Below are positions 52,614-62,840 of a stretch of 64,000 bases of DNA, piece after piece. How positions within the stretch are numbered: position 1 is the first letter of the stretch; each line of letters opens with the position of its first letter. The notes under the pieces are model-generated. The model made no database searches. It worked only from the letters and a program-made list of their open reading frames with translations, and was not told the origin of the DNA. The DNA lies in assembly GCA_019316985.1 (NCBI GenBank), contig CP079215.1, forward strand, positions 3,100,001-3,164,000, in the 5' to 3' direction. Source of the DNA: Paraniabella defluvii. Lineage in GTDB: Bacteria > Bacteroidota > Bacteroidia > Chitinophagales > Chitinophagaceae. The position numbers and the translations under genes were made by a program.

Positions 52614-54406
52614 TTAGCGACCCAATTCTAATTTCAGCTTCTCCTTTAATTGCTGCACCAAAGGATATTTAGAGATCATTTTCTGGTATTGTTCTACCAC
52701 AGATAAAGGCCTTTCTGTTACTTCCTCCTGAATAGGCTGCCGGTTTGCATCGATAAGATTAAAAATCTGTAGCTGGGTATTCTGCAATTCCTTCTTCAGG
52801 AACTCGGCTGCTTCATTTTTAGTGATTTCCACAAACCTGTTTTCCAGCGGGTTGGAAGTGTACACATTAAAAGAATTGGCGTCCAGTATCTTAACGGTTG
52901 CCAACGAAAAGCTTTGGGCCGCCGGGTTGCGGTTGTCCCTTAGAACCTGCGTAAATTTCTGCCAGGCTGCTATAAGCGTAGCTTCCTGCAGCGGCTGATC
53001 TTCCTTTTCAGGAGCAATTTCCTTGAACTGTTTTCTGAGCTTTTCAAGGCTGCTTAATTTTTTCCGGCAGGAGCGGGGGCGCCTCTGTTGTATTGTTAGG
53101 AGCGGCTAAAGGCGTAGTTGCTATAGCAGCCGGCTGTGCGGGCAAGACAATGGGCTCTTCGGCAATAGTGAGTTTGGCAACCGAGTGGCCTGTTGCGATT
53201 GGGCTACCCCTTTTTTAAAAGCACCGGCCGAATTTGCCTGAAAGCCAGGGCTCCTTTTGTTTCAATCAGTTTTTTTTTTGTAACCGAATTTTCGTCCAGT
53301 GATAATTGCATAGCCTGCTGTAAGTAGCAAAGCTTAATTAAAGTGAGCTCTACATGCAATCTTTTATTGCGGGCCGAACGGTAATTGATCTCCGACTCGT
53401 TTAAAATATTTAAAGCACTAATTAATAGTGGCGTAGGAATTTGTTTGGCAGTAGTAAGATACTTTTCTCTGAAACTCTCAACGGTATCCAGTAAGGCCAC
53501 CACTTTCTCATCTTTGCTTACCAGCAGGTTACGTATAAAAGCAGCCATTCCGTTAATCACCAGGTCTCCTTCAAAACCTTTACGGTTGATATCGTCGAAC
53601 AAGAGCATGGCGCTGGCCAGGTCTTGCTGCTGCATATAGTCCATCAGCCGGAAGTAGTAGTCTTCATCCAGGATATTCAAATGCTCGAGCGTGCTGTTAT
53701 AGTTTACTTCACCATTGCTGAAGCTCACAATTTTATCCATGATACTCAAAGCATCACGCATGCATCCTTCGCTTTTTTGGGCAATGAGCTGCAAAGAAGC
53801 TTTGTCAGCCTTAACTCCTTCTTTGTCGCAAATACCTTCGAGGTGGTCAACCGTATCATTGGTAGTAATGCGCTTAAAATCGAAGATCTGGCAGCGACTT
53901 AATATAGTAGGAAGGATTTTATGCTTTTCGGTAGTAGCCAGTATAAAAATAGCATAGGAGGGTGGTTCTTCCAGCGTTTTAAGAAAGGCGTTAAAAGCCG
54001 CCGAACTCAACATGTGTACCTCATCTATAATATATACCTTATACTTACCAGCCTGGGGCGCGAACCGAACCTGGTCTACCAGTGTACGGATATCGTCCAC
54101 CGAGTTGTTACTGGCGGCATCCAGCTCGTGGATATTCAGCGAGCTGCCATGATTAAAGGATACGCAGGACGTACATTCATTGCAGGCTTCGCCATCGGGA
54201 GTTGCATTTTCGCAGTTAATGGTTTTGGCTAAGATACGGGCACAGGTAGTTTTACCCACACCCCGCGGACCACAAAACAAAAAGGCGTGTGCCAGCTGGT
54301 TTTGCTTAATAGCATTTTTTAAAGTAGTAGTGATATGTCCCTGACCTACAACAGTATCAAAATTCTGGGGCCGGTACTTACGCGCTGAAACAATAAATTT
54401 ATCCAT
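52614..54406 (-). CDS. dnaX: DNA polymerase III gamma/tau subunit (frameshifted near C-terminus)
   Basis: DnaX is the clamp-loader ATPase of the replicative polymerase. The start is set at ATG 54406 (MDKFIVSARKYRPQNFDTVV), because a promoter element sits at 54422-54429, making an upstream ATG at 54424 unlikely. Walker A is FCGPRGVGKTTCARIL, the zinc-binding cysteines are in CENATPDGEACNECTSC, the DEAD-like box is YIIDEVHMLSSAAFNAFLK, and the sensor region is LATTEKHKILPTILSRCQIF. The conserved part is unbroken to about 53210. After frame corrections a Pro/Ala-rich linker and a C-terminal tau-like domain end in QLKEKLKLELGR. About 598 residues. Confidence 0.94.
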
Positions 54407-54421
54407 GATTACTCCTGATGA

Positions 54422-54429
54422 CAAAAGTA
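54422..54429 (-). promoter_or_regulatory. Candidate -7 promoter element (TACTTTTG) of dnaX
   Basis: The minus strand reads TACTTTTG, a TAnnTTTG match, 15 bp before ATG 54406. It supports that start over the in-frame ATG at 54424, which would lie inside the promoter. Confidence 0.5.
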
Positions 54430-54540
54430 ACGTATTGCAACCTGATTTGTTGGGTGAGGAGTATGTTGTGGAAAAATCGATAAATATATCGCACTATCAA
54501 CGGTATATGCCGTTGAAATGCGTGTTCAGACGTTCATTTA

Positions 54541-54579
54541 AAAGGCCCGCCTGGTATCTTTTCTATCAGGCGGGCCTTT
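54541..54579. terminator. Strong terminator-like palindrome between dnaX and susD
   Basis: AAAGGCCCGCCTG (54541-54553) and CAGGCGGGCCTTT (54567-54579) form a perfect 13-bp GC-rich stem with a 13-nt loop. It lies just past the susD stop on the minus strand and isolates dnaX from susCD transcription. Confidence 0.88.
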
Positions 54580-54610
54580 AAAGCGTATTTACTTACCAGC
54601 AAGAGGGTGC

Positions 54611-56491
54611 CTAGTATCCGGGATTTTGTATCAGTGCTGTATTTTTATTCATTTCGTCGCGGGCAATAGGTGCAAAATACATCTTGTTCACCCATTTGCG
54701 GTTTTCATGGGCTTCATCGGTTACCGGCGTATAGGTATACGTGTACACCTCTTCATCATGTTTATAAGGAGCTGATTGTTGTTTGCCCGTTTTAAAAGTG
54801 CCGGTTATATTTATGAATGTCAGTTTTCTGCCCAGGGTTTCGGGGCAATCAGCCAACGCCTGGCATCGTGGTAGCGCTGCTCCTCGTAGCTCATTTCTAT
54901 CCGTTTTTCATTACGATACCTGTTTTTAAGCGCCTGTCCCGTTTCGGTAGCGGGAATAGCCGGCATACCGGAGCGGAACCGGATGCGGTTCAGCCAGGTT
55001 CGGGCGGCAGCCTCATCTCCCAGCTCAAGGCTGGCCTCGATAAAATTAAAAACAACTTCTGTATATCTTATGAAAGGCCATGGAATTAACTGTTTAGTGT
55101 TGGCTTCTGCAATTTTAGGGTCGGGGTCTGTAAATTTTCGTACATAATAACCGGTACGGCTTCCGTTCCAGTCTTCTATTGAGCTGCTCCTTGTGTCTAA
55201 CCCGTTGAACGTTATTTTAGCGCCGCCCTGCATCAGGTCGTATTTGCCCGTTTGTATCTGGTTAGCAGGGTCCACGTTGCCTGATACCAGGTTCCTTGGC
55301 TTCCAATCTGCACCATCATAAAGAATAGTAGCGTAAAAGCGGGGATCGCGGTTCTTGTAAGGGGCGGCTTTATGTGCTGCATTCCCCCAACTAAATGGAG
55401 TGCCGTCTTCCATTTCAAAATCGTCCACAAAAATACCTATAGGGGTGTTGCCGGCCCAGTTGTGATATCCATTAGGGCCGTTGTATAACCCTATGCTTAC
55501 GCCCCCTCCCGTATTTACGTTCAGGTTATAGTAACGGCCCCAAATGATTTCTGAAGCCGCATTGGCGTCCAGTCCCGGTGCTTTGCTGTACCCCGCCATA
55601 GCAATAGACATATAATTTAATTTACCCTGTTCGGGCGGCACCTTTGCCGAAAGATCAAGTTTGTAACCGGTGCCCAGATCCATGGCTTCCTGCGCGGCTT
55701 GCCTGGCTCTCTGCCATCTTTCTGTACGGTTACCCCCGCATAGCCAAACAGCTCGGGTTTAGGATGGCTGGCCAGCTCCGGAATCTTGGTACTGGCTAAA
55801 GGCAGGTAGTGCAGGTCGCTTGCGGCATATAGAAGCACCCTCGATTTAAGAGCAAGAGCTGCCAGGCCGTTGGTACGTCCCTTGGCCATTTCTTTGCCAT
55901 TAATAAGCCACAGCGCCGAGTCGCAGTCGGCCACTATATAATTAACACACTCCTCATACGTATTTCGTGCCGCGCTGTAATCCTCATCAAGTCCATAGGT
56001 TTTGGTTATCAGTGGTACGCCTCCATAATATCTTAATAATTGCTGGTAAAGAAGGCTCTTAAAAAATGAGCTTCTCCCTTTAGCCGGTTAGCAAGCGCCG
56101 TATCAATTTGCGGGTTGGCTAATTTTTCAAGCGTGATATTGGCGGCCCTGATCCCATTGTACAGGTTTTGCCATTGATAACTGGCCGGCACCGATCCTGT
56201 GGCACTGGGACTTGCACTTCCCTCGTTCACGGTATTAATGTTGCGACCGGTGTGGGTAAATACGGCTTCGTCGCTAAAACTGGCCAGCATTTCTTCGGTA
56301 AACCCGCCTACGCCCAGGTATTGGTTGTAGATGCCGGTTACAAATGCTTCGGCCAGTGCGCCGTCCTGCCAGGTAATTTCAGCCGGTACCTGGTCAGTAG
56401 GGTTGATATCAAGAAAATCTTTTTGACAGCTATAAATTCCGATCAGAACCAGTATTGCTGCCGAATAGCGTCGAAATATATGTTGTTTCAT
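54611..56491 (-). CDS. SusD/RagB family nutrient-binding outer membrane lipoprotein (frameshifted)
   Basis: This is the surface lipoprotein that caps a SusC transporter and captures oligosaccharides or peptides. The start at ATG 56491 gives MKQHIFRRYSAAILVLIGIY and lipobox SC, then KDFLDINPTDQVPAEITWQD. SusD landmarks are NLYNGIRAANITLEKL, GEAHFLRAFF, LRYYGGVPLIT, GRTNGLAALALKSRVLLYA and, near the end, AARTWLNRIRFRSGMPAI and NEKRIEMSYEEQRYHDARRW. Frame breaks lie near 56040, 55930, 55690 and 54840. About 627 residues. It follows susC by 34 bp. No adjacent glycosidase or regulator identifies the nutrient. Confidence 0.94.
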
Positions 56492-56525
56492 TCGTGGAGT
56501 TTTTTTGTTGGTGATCAAATAGGCC

Positions 56526-59500
56526 TTAAAAAGTTACAGTGGCCCCTACGTTAAAAATCCTGGATTGAGGGTAGTATTGACCGTTGGTACTGGTGGCTTC
56601 AGGATCCCATAATTTCATTTTATCCCAGGTGATAATATTTTGCCCGTTAGCAAATACTCTTATGTTACTTATTACTTCTCTTACACGTTCGGGCATATTA
56701 ATGGAGTAGCCGAGCTCAAGGTTTTAAGCCGCAGGTAATTGCTGCTTCTGAGGAAGTAGGTATTTCGTGCAGCACCACCACCGGTATAATAGGTATTTCC
56801 CCGGCTGGCAATGCGCGGATGAACGCTGCTTTGATTGTCAACCGTCCACCTGTTGTCAAAAGAATATTGCAAATAGTTGCCTATATCGCCAGACTCAGTG
56901 CCAAAGAACAGCATACCTCCTGCAGCACCCTGAAACATAAAGCTGAAATCGAGGTTGCGATATCGCAGGCCTCCGTTAAAGCCGCCGGTAAATAACGGGT
57001 CGCGCGTTTTATCAAGGGCAACCATATCGTCTGCAGTTATCTTCTTATCTCCATTATAATCTTTCAGCTTCATATCACCCGGCCGAAGATTATTGGTGAG
57101 CGCCGAATAGTCGATTGTATTGGCATCGATAGCCGCCTGGTTTTCAAATACGCCATCATACAGGTATGCAACTATCGTATAACCGCTGGTTCCGTAGGGT
57201 TTGCCGGTGGTGCGCTGCCACTCGGGTACACCGGCCGGCTCGCTGGAATAAAGCACTTTGTTTTTGCATAACCACCATTAACGCTCAGGTTATAACTAAT
57301 GTCTCCTACATTATCGCTCCATGATACTTTAAATTCACCTCCCCGGTTAGACATCTTTCCTTTGTTGGTAGGAGGCAGCTTATTGGCAATGCCGCTGCTT
57401 TGAGGCACCAGCCCGGTTTCGGCTATAAGTGCCCGCTCTCTTATATTATAGAAATAGTCCAGCTCTACCGCCAAACGGTTATTTAAAAAAGATACGTCTA
57501 AACCGATATTGGTATTGTTGCCAATTTCCCATGTAAAATTCTGATTGGCTACTCTTGTTTCATAAAGCGCCTGTACCACTGCATCATTCAGCACATAATT
57601 GATAAAGGGGTACGATGATATGAATTGGTATTCTGCCAGGTTGCCGCCAAAATAGGGTTCTGCGCCCATTTGTCCCCAGGATCCCCTTATCTTTAAGTTA
57701 TCAACAAACGGCACATTGTCTTTAAAAACTTCTCTTCAGAAATACGCCAGCCCGCAGTTACACCGGGGAAAAACCCAAATCGTTTATTGGGTGGAAAGAT
57801 ATAAGACCCGTCGTAACGCCAGAGAAATTCAAAAAGGTACTTCTGCTGAAAATTATAGCCCACCCGGCCAAAATAGCTTAAGCGGGCTCTTCTGTAAGAT
57901 CCCCGCCATTATTTTTTTCCAGGTCGCCCCCTGCCGACATTACATCGATAGAGTTGGACAAGAAGTACCTTCTGAAAGCATTGAACCCTTCGTAATCTTC
58001 TGTTTCGCGCTGCACACCGGCAAGAAAATTCAGGGTGTGGTCGCCAAATGTGCGATCATAATTTAATAACCCCGAGAGGTTGATGTTAAGCGTGTTCTCA
58101 GTCCACTGGTTCAACCTCGGGTCTGTAAAAGGCGAACGTAATTCTTTGGTAAGTTTGGGCGTAACGCCATCTGCTTCATAAGATGTTTTGTCCCAGGAGT
58201 ACAGGTACCACGGCGTTTCAAAGCGTTTTTGATTTTTAAAGTATTTGTCTACTGCGGCGGTGGTCAATTTTAATCCTTTAACACCGGGGATCAGTATCTC
58301 CAGCTTGCCTGTAGACTGTATATAATCGCGTTTATCACGGTCGTAACCGGTTTGATTGGTGGCAATTACCACAGGATTCTGGCCATATTCAATATCTCTG
58401 CCCGGTAATCCGTTAGGCCATATAGCAGGTTCGTTAGGTTTACCCCGCATTAACATACGGAAGATTTCTCCTGCCGTTTCTGTAGGGAAAAAGCGATACT
58501 CCTCCCGGCCTACGATACCTAGCTGGAGGTTCATGTATTTATTAATCTTCGCATCGAGGTTTAGCCTTAGGTCGTACTGCTTATAGCCTGTAGCAGAATT
58601 TTTATAATACGCATCCTGGTTCTGGTAACCCAGGAGCCCAGGTATTTTACATTTTCAGATCCCCGAAAGTTGAACATAGTGGCGCGCTGCGGCGACCATT
58701 TCTTGAATGTTGCATCAAACCAGTTGGTGTTCGGATGACCCCAGGGATCCGATCCGTCCCGGTATTTTTGCATATCGTCCGGGAAAAAACCGGTAGGAGA
58801 ATTAATAACGGCATTGTTATCGGGCCTGGTGTAGGTGCCGGTGCTTATCAACGCATCGTAAGCTGCTTTCCACTGACCGGGCGGCAAGCTGTTCTCATAT
58901 ACCGCCAGTTCATTTCTAAGTATTCCATACTCAACGGCATCCGTTAATTTGGGAATTACGGTAGGTTGCGCCCATCCCTGGTTGAATGTATAAGACAGGG
59001 TAGGCTTACCGCTTTTTCCTCTTTTAGTTGTAATCAATATAACGCCATTAGCAGCCCTCGATCCGTAAATAGCTGCTGAAGCATCTTTAAGAACCGACAT
59101 ACTTTCAATATCGTTGGGGTTCAGGCGTTCCATACCGCCTTCGCGGTCGGGAACCCCGTCAATTACAATTAATGCCGATGAGTTACCTATTGAGTTCGTA
59201 CCCTGATTCTAATAGTAGAGCCATCATATCCGGGTTCGCCACTACCATTCAGCGCGGTAATACCCGGCAACCTTCCGGCCAGAGAATTGGTAAGGTTAAG
59301 CGTGGGTGTTTTGGCTAGTTCTGAGCCCTTTACGTCGGCCACCGCGCCGGTAAGTGTTACTTTTTCTGTGTGCCGTAACCTACCACCACCACTTCGTCCA
59401 AATTTGCCGCCATGGGCTCTAACTCAATGTTGATGCTGGTTTGACCGTTAACGGGTACCTCTTTTTTAAGATAACTCACATGCGAAATTTCCAATACGCT

Positions 59501-59730
59501 TGCAGCAGGGGCTTCAATGGTGAAGCTACCACTACTATCGCTAGCGGCACTTGTAGCCGCCCCTTTTACTTTAATGGAGGCACCTGTAACAGGCTGACCT
59601 TTAGAGCTTACCCAGCCTTTAACTGTTTGGGCGTTAGAGCAAAAAGAACATAGAAGAAGAAGAAGGAACATAATAGTTGAAACCTGGGGCACGGCAAGCT
59701 GCCCCGCATTGTACAAGTTTTCCGTTTCAT
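56526..59730 (-). CDS. SusC/RagA family TonB-linked outer membrane transporter (frameshifted)
   Basis: This is an energy-coupled outer-membrane importer partnered with the following SusD. ATG 59730 (MKRKTCTMRGS) starts a hydrophobic export signal. The carboxypeptidase-regulatory-like domain is VKGWVSSKGQPVTGASIKVK, then the SusC signature DEVVVVGYGTQKK. The plug domain contains PNDIESMSVLKDASAAIYGS and RAANGVILITTKRGKSGKP. The barrel follows with many aromatic strands, ending FNVGATVTF. At least six frame breaks (near 59645, 59365, 59200, 58610, 57890, 57720, 57260 and 56700). About 1070 residues is normal for SusC. Two small exported proteins lie divergently upstream. Confidence 0.94.
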
Positions 59731-59941
59731 GAAACAAGCTGTTTTCGTTAAAAAAGGTTTAGATACTCATGTAATTGGTCGAAGGGCAGCAAACATTTGT
59801 CCGAAAACGATTTTTTATGGATTTGTTTTCTTAAAGAAAAGTGAATATTAAATGCAAGGCTTATTAACAGTATTTTCTGTGTTTTGGTATGGGGTTTGTT
59901 TACGGTAGGATGAATTTTATTTTTAATCAAATCCCAATCTT

Positions 59942-60322
59942 ATGAAATCGATTTTGAAAATGGTAGGTGTGGTGCTTTTTGCATCTTTTGTATTTACAGC
60001 TTGTAGCAAGGATGACGATCCTGCAGATAACAGGTTTTTTATAGGAACTTATAACGGAAAGGTAACTTATTCCGGTGAAGGTGATGATGTGTCGAACACC
60101 AATGGCTCGGTTACAGTAGTGAAAGGTGGATCTGCAACCACTTATAATTTTAAATTTTCTGACGGAATACCAGATATTAATAATGTAGAGTTCAAACAAA
60201 GCGGTGATAATACCTGGGTAAGTACAGGCGAGTTAGCCGGGTTGATCAACGTTACTAATGATAGATTAGTTATTGGTGTAACTAAAAACGGGAACACATG
60301 GTCTGCCGATTGCAGGAGGTAA
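59942..60322 (+). CDS. Small exported lipoprotein, uncharacterised
   Basis: This 126-residue protein is unbroken, with signal peptide MKSILKMVGVVLFASFVFTA followed by lipobox cysteine CSKDDDPADN. The mature part is Ser/Thr/Gly/Asn-rich and beta-prone (FIGTYNGKVTYSGEGDD, SVTVVKGGSATTYNFKFSDG), resembling the many small calycin-like lipoproteins of Bacteroidota, but I do not recognise a named family. It is divergent from susC with 211 bp between the starts, in which I see no defined element, and convergent with the Trp-rich protein gene through a shared terminator. The last residues (WSADCRR) could be affected by an indel. Confidence 0.7.
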   Translation: MKSILKMVGVVLFASFVFTACSKDDDPADNRFFIGTYNGKVTYSGEGDDVSNTNGSVTVVKGGSATTYNFKFSDGIPDINNVEFKQSGDNTWVSTGELAGLINVTNDRLVIGVTKNGNTWSADCRR

Positions 60323-60340
60323 ATTTTTATGTTCATAAAG

Positions 60341-60366
60341 AAGCCCGCAAAACTTTGCGGGCTTTT
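60341..60366. terminator. Bidirectional terminator between convergent small genes
   Basis: GCCCGCAAA and TTTGCGGGC form a 9-bp core stem with a tiny loop, extended by A/T pairs and flanked by U-runs on both strands (AAGCCCGCAAA at 60341-60351, TTTGCGGGCTT at 60354-60364). It serves the lipoprotein gene on the plus strand and, overlapping its stop, the Trp-rich protein gene on the minus strand. Confidence 0.85.
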
Positions 60367-60367
60367 G

Positions 60368-60784
60368 CTATAACAATATATCCTGCTTACTTGTTAGTCC
60401 AGAGAGTCCATTTTTGTCAAACTTATACCATTGGCCATCGCTGCCTTCCCACTTCCATTCAGGTACTTCACTCCATTTAGTTCCGTCGGCGCTCCAAACC
60501 AGCTTCCCTTCATGAATTTTTAACCATTTGCCGTCTTTGTCCGTCCAGCTCTGGCTTTCTACAGCAGCCCATTTGGCGCCATCCGTGCTCCACCACAATT
60601 TCGCTGACTTGTCTAGCTTATACCAATATGTTTTGCCTTCAATAGAACCCGCCCATGTTTGGGTCTTCGATTTTATCCAGTCTGCTGTTACTTCATACGA
60701 AACAGGGCTTTCATAAATTCCTGATGCCTGGGCTGCAAAAGAGGCACCGCCTAAAATAGTTAATGCTAAAAGTATTTTTTTCAT
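60368..60784 (-). CDS. Exported Trp-rich repeat protein, uncharacterised
   Basis: This is an unbroken 138-residue protein with signal peptide MKKILLALTILGGASFAAQA. The mature part has about fifteen tryptophans arranged in an imperfect repeat: TQTWAGSIEGKTYWYKLDKS then KLWWSTDGAKWAAVE; SQSWTDKDGKWLKIHEG then KLVWSADGTKWSEVP; EWKWEGSDGQWYKFDKNG. The recurring unit is (S/T/W)W...DGKW.K....KL.WS.DG.KW..V. The spacing of aromatic residues recalls carbohydrate- or choline-binding repeat modules, but I cannot assign a family. It lies near susCD and just downstream of the ferritin-like genes on the same strand, 43 bp from the nearer one. Confidence 0.72.
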   Translation of the reverse strand: MKKILLALTILGGASFAAQASGIYESPVSYEVTADWIKSKTQTWAGSIEGKTYWYKLDKSAKLWWSTDGAKWAAVESQSWTDKDGKWLKIHEGKLVWSADGTKWSEVPEWKWEGSDGQWYKFDKNGLSGLTSKQDILL

Positions 60785-60826
60785 TGCGTGAATTTTAAAA
60801 AGTTAATTGATACGTGAATCGTTTTA

Positions 60827-61735
60827 TTATAATCTGAATGCAGGTTTAAGGAAGAGGTTGGCGATTGTAACAACATTAGCTGTAGCCAATGGCTCATCAA
60901 AGCTTTCCGCTGCTGCGGCCTGCGTAACATCAGCTGCAATGTTGGTGATGGGCACGTTGGCCTGTGTGGTGTTTTGCTCACCTGCGTAAACAGCGTCTGC
61001 CGGGGCAACACCGGTGTCGTTGCCATTGGCAGTATAGGTAATCCATGGTTTGATAGTAAGGCCTGCTGCTGCAGCCATCTGCCTCAAATGAGAAGCATGG
61101 CGGGCTTCTACTGCATGTATTTGCAGCGCAGCAGTTAGTACCACCTGGTTGCCTTTTAAAAATCCAGCCTGGCCTTTATAGGCACGTACCCCGGTGTCTT
61201 CAAATGCCGTAGCAACTTTGAGGAAAGTAGCATAGTTGGTATAAACATCTGCAAAGGTTCCACCAGAGTTATAACTGTTGTCGGCATTGTAATTGCCTCC
61301 TGCTCTGAAATCAAAATTAGTATAAGCCAATTCGGGGCGTGCTGCGCTTCCCAATACTGCCTTTAAAAAATCAACATGCGCTTTTTCATGATCACGGATG
61401 GTAGTAATGGCCTGTAATGCAGCAGTGCTGGGAAAATTAAAAGTAACATCCTTTACCGATGATGCAGGATCTTTACCTACAACGGTATGGTTGTAAAAAT
61501 GATATTCCAGGTATTCCAGCGTCAATGCAAAGTTCAGCACATCATTCACACTCCTGTTGCCCGATTGCCCGTAGGCTTTGGTAAACATTGAGCTTAAAGC
61601 AAGTGGCAATGCTGCCAGGGAAATTTTCCTGCCTGCGTTATAAAAATCTTTCATTACGCGCCTGCGTGGGCTAAGCCTGTCATAGATGTCTCCATCTACT
61701 TTTTCAATTTCGCTTAATATATTCAGGATATTCAT
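60827..61735 (-). CDS. Ferritin-like domain protein, copy 1
   Basis: This is an unbroken 302-residue protein of the ferritin_2 (PF13668-like) group. After MNILNILSEIEKVDGDIYDR and a basic stretch RRRVMKDFYNAGRKISLAAL comes a hydrophobic segment, possibly an uncleaved anchor or non-standard signal. The four-helix signature residues are in LEYLEYHFYNH, TIRDHEKAHVDFLKAV, FEDTGVRAYKG and HAVEARHASHLRQM, giving Glu/His ligands for a di-iron site. A long C-terminal extension ends FLKPAFRL. It lies 18 bp downstream of copy 2 and is probably co-transcribed with it. The role may be oxidative or desiccation stress protection; substrate unknown. Confidence 0.85.
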   Translation of the reverse strand: MNILNILSEIEKVDGDIYDRLSPRRRVMKDFYNAGRKISLAALPLALSSMFTKAYGQSGNRSVNDVLNFALTLEYLEYHFYNHTVVGKDPASSVKDVTFNFPSTAALQAITTIRDHEKAHVDFLKAVLGSAARPELAYTNFDFRAGGNYNADNSYNSGGTFADVYTNYATFLKVATAFEDTGVRAYKGQAGFLKGNQVVLTAALQIHAVEARHASHLRQMAAAAGLTIKPWITYTANGNDTGVAPADAVYAGEQNTTQANVPITNIAADVTQAAAAESFDEPLATANVVTIANLFLKPAFRL

Positions 61736-61753
61736 GATTGTAAGGTTTTAAGG

Positions 61754-62487
61754 TTAAAAAACGTTTTTGACATCGATCTTGGTTTTGATAAAAGTAGCAG
61801 CAATAGGAAGCACTTTGCTGGGAGGCAAGGCTGCATCAAGTCCCTTTGAATTGTCTGCTCCTAAGGCACTTAAACTATTAAGGTCAGAGAAAGAACCATT
61901 TGATATCTGGTCTCTGACCCAGGCCGCATGCCTGGCCTCAACCGAAACGATCTGTCCCGCAATTACGAGGTAAGCTTCTGTCATTATTTTATACCCGGCC
62001 CCGTTATAAGCAGCTACGCCAAGATCTTCGAATGCTTTTGCTGTAGCTAATACACTGTCTTTACTGGTGAAGTTTACCGATGAAAAATCTACTTCCAGGT
62101 TCCCGATGGCGTTACTGCCCAGGGCTTTTTGAAAAATTCGCGGTGCGCAATTTCGTGCAGCTTTATATCGTTGAAAAAGGCGTTTTGTGAAGCGCTGAAA
62201 ACAGAAGAAGACTTTGCTACTACTTCAGTATAAAACGCAGCTTCCAGTTGTTCGAGCGCATAGGCGTAATTCAATATACCGATGTCATCCTTAAAGTCGA
62301 GTGTTGCAGCGTTAGTATTATTGTTGTTGTTCCTGAATTGGTCGTACCAGTCGTTGTGTCCGCAGGAGGTTAGTAAGGCAGCGCCTGCAGTTCCCATGCC
62401 CAGCGCAGAAAGAAATTTTCTTCGATTATAACCCTCTTTACCTGCGCCTGCGCCCGACGTGGTAAGAATTGCTTGTTCTGATTTCAT
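61754..62487 (-). CDS. Ferritin-like domain protein, copy 2, Tat-exported lipoprotein (one frameshift)
   Basis: This is a ferritin_2-type protein with a Tat-like signal: MKSEQAILTTSGAGAGKEGY, then NRRKFLSALGMGTAGAALLT with lipobox SC. The helical bundle residues are in ALEQLEAAFYTEVV, LHEIAHREFFKKAL, FEDLGVAAYNGAG and VSVEARHAAWVRDQ, matching copy 1 helix by helix. One frameshift near 62130 (a C/T-poor run) links FFKKAL to GSNAIGNLEVDFSS. About 245 residues. An upstream in-frame ATG at 62772 would bury the Tat signal and overlap a terminator, so 62487 is preferred. It lies downstream of the sigma/anti-sigma pair on the same strand. Confidence 0.85.
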
Positions 62488-62740
62488 AATACTTGATTTT
62501 TGATTTGGAGATTGATTATGGGTACTTACAGGTGCCCTTTCATAGATACATACGAGATGCGGTAAGATGCGGATTCTCTTTTTAAAGAAAAGTTTTAATA
62601 AGGGCGAGGAAGTAACGGAGAATAAAAACAGGGAATAGGGAAGGTGAACAGCAGGTTGCGAATGAAGTAGGGTGATAATTTTATAGGGGATGAATAAGAT
62701 AGATTCGGATTTAATGGAATGAGTATCGGGTGTATAAAAT
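62488..62740. other. Upstream region of the ferritin-like operon, no gene seen
   Basis: This stretch, part of the 353-bp gap between the anti-sigma gene and the ferritin-like gene, has no convincing coding frame. It presumably holds the promoter of the ferritin-like pair, perhaps read by the adjacent ECF sigma factor, but I could not identify a specific element. Confidence 0.4.
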
Positions 62741-62770
62741 ATAAAAGGGGCTGCCCAAACCTGCAGCCCC
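62741..62770 (-). terminator. Terminator downstream of the anti-sigma gene
   Basis: On the minus strand GGGGCTGC (62770-62763) pairs with GCAGCCCC (62754-62747) across an 8-nt loop, followed by UUUUAUAUUUU. It ends the sigma/anti-sigma transcript about 70 bp past the stop codon. Confidence 0.85.
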
Positions 62771-62840
62771 AATACTGATATGTCACTCTAACCATGACAT
62801 TAATAGTTACGGAAAATACGATAGAACGGATTTATAAAAA

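Noticed and set aside
62487..62772. N-terminal extension of ferritin-like copy 2 starting at 62772
   Set aside because: It would start inside the anti-sigma terminator and bury the twin-arginine lipoprotein signal that begins at 62487.
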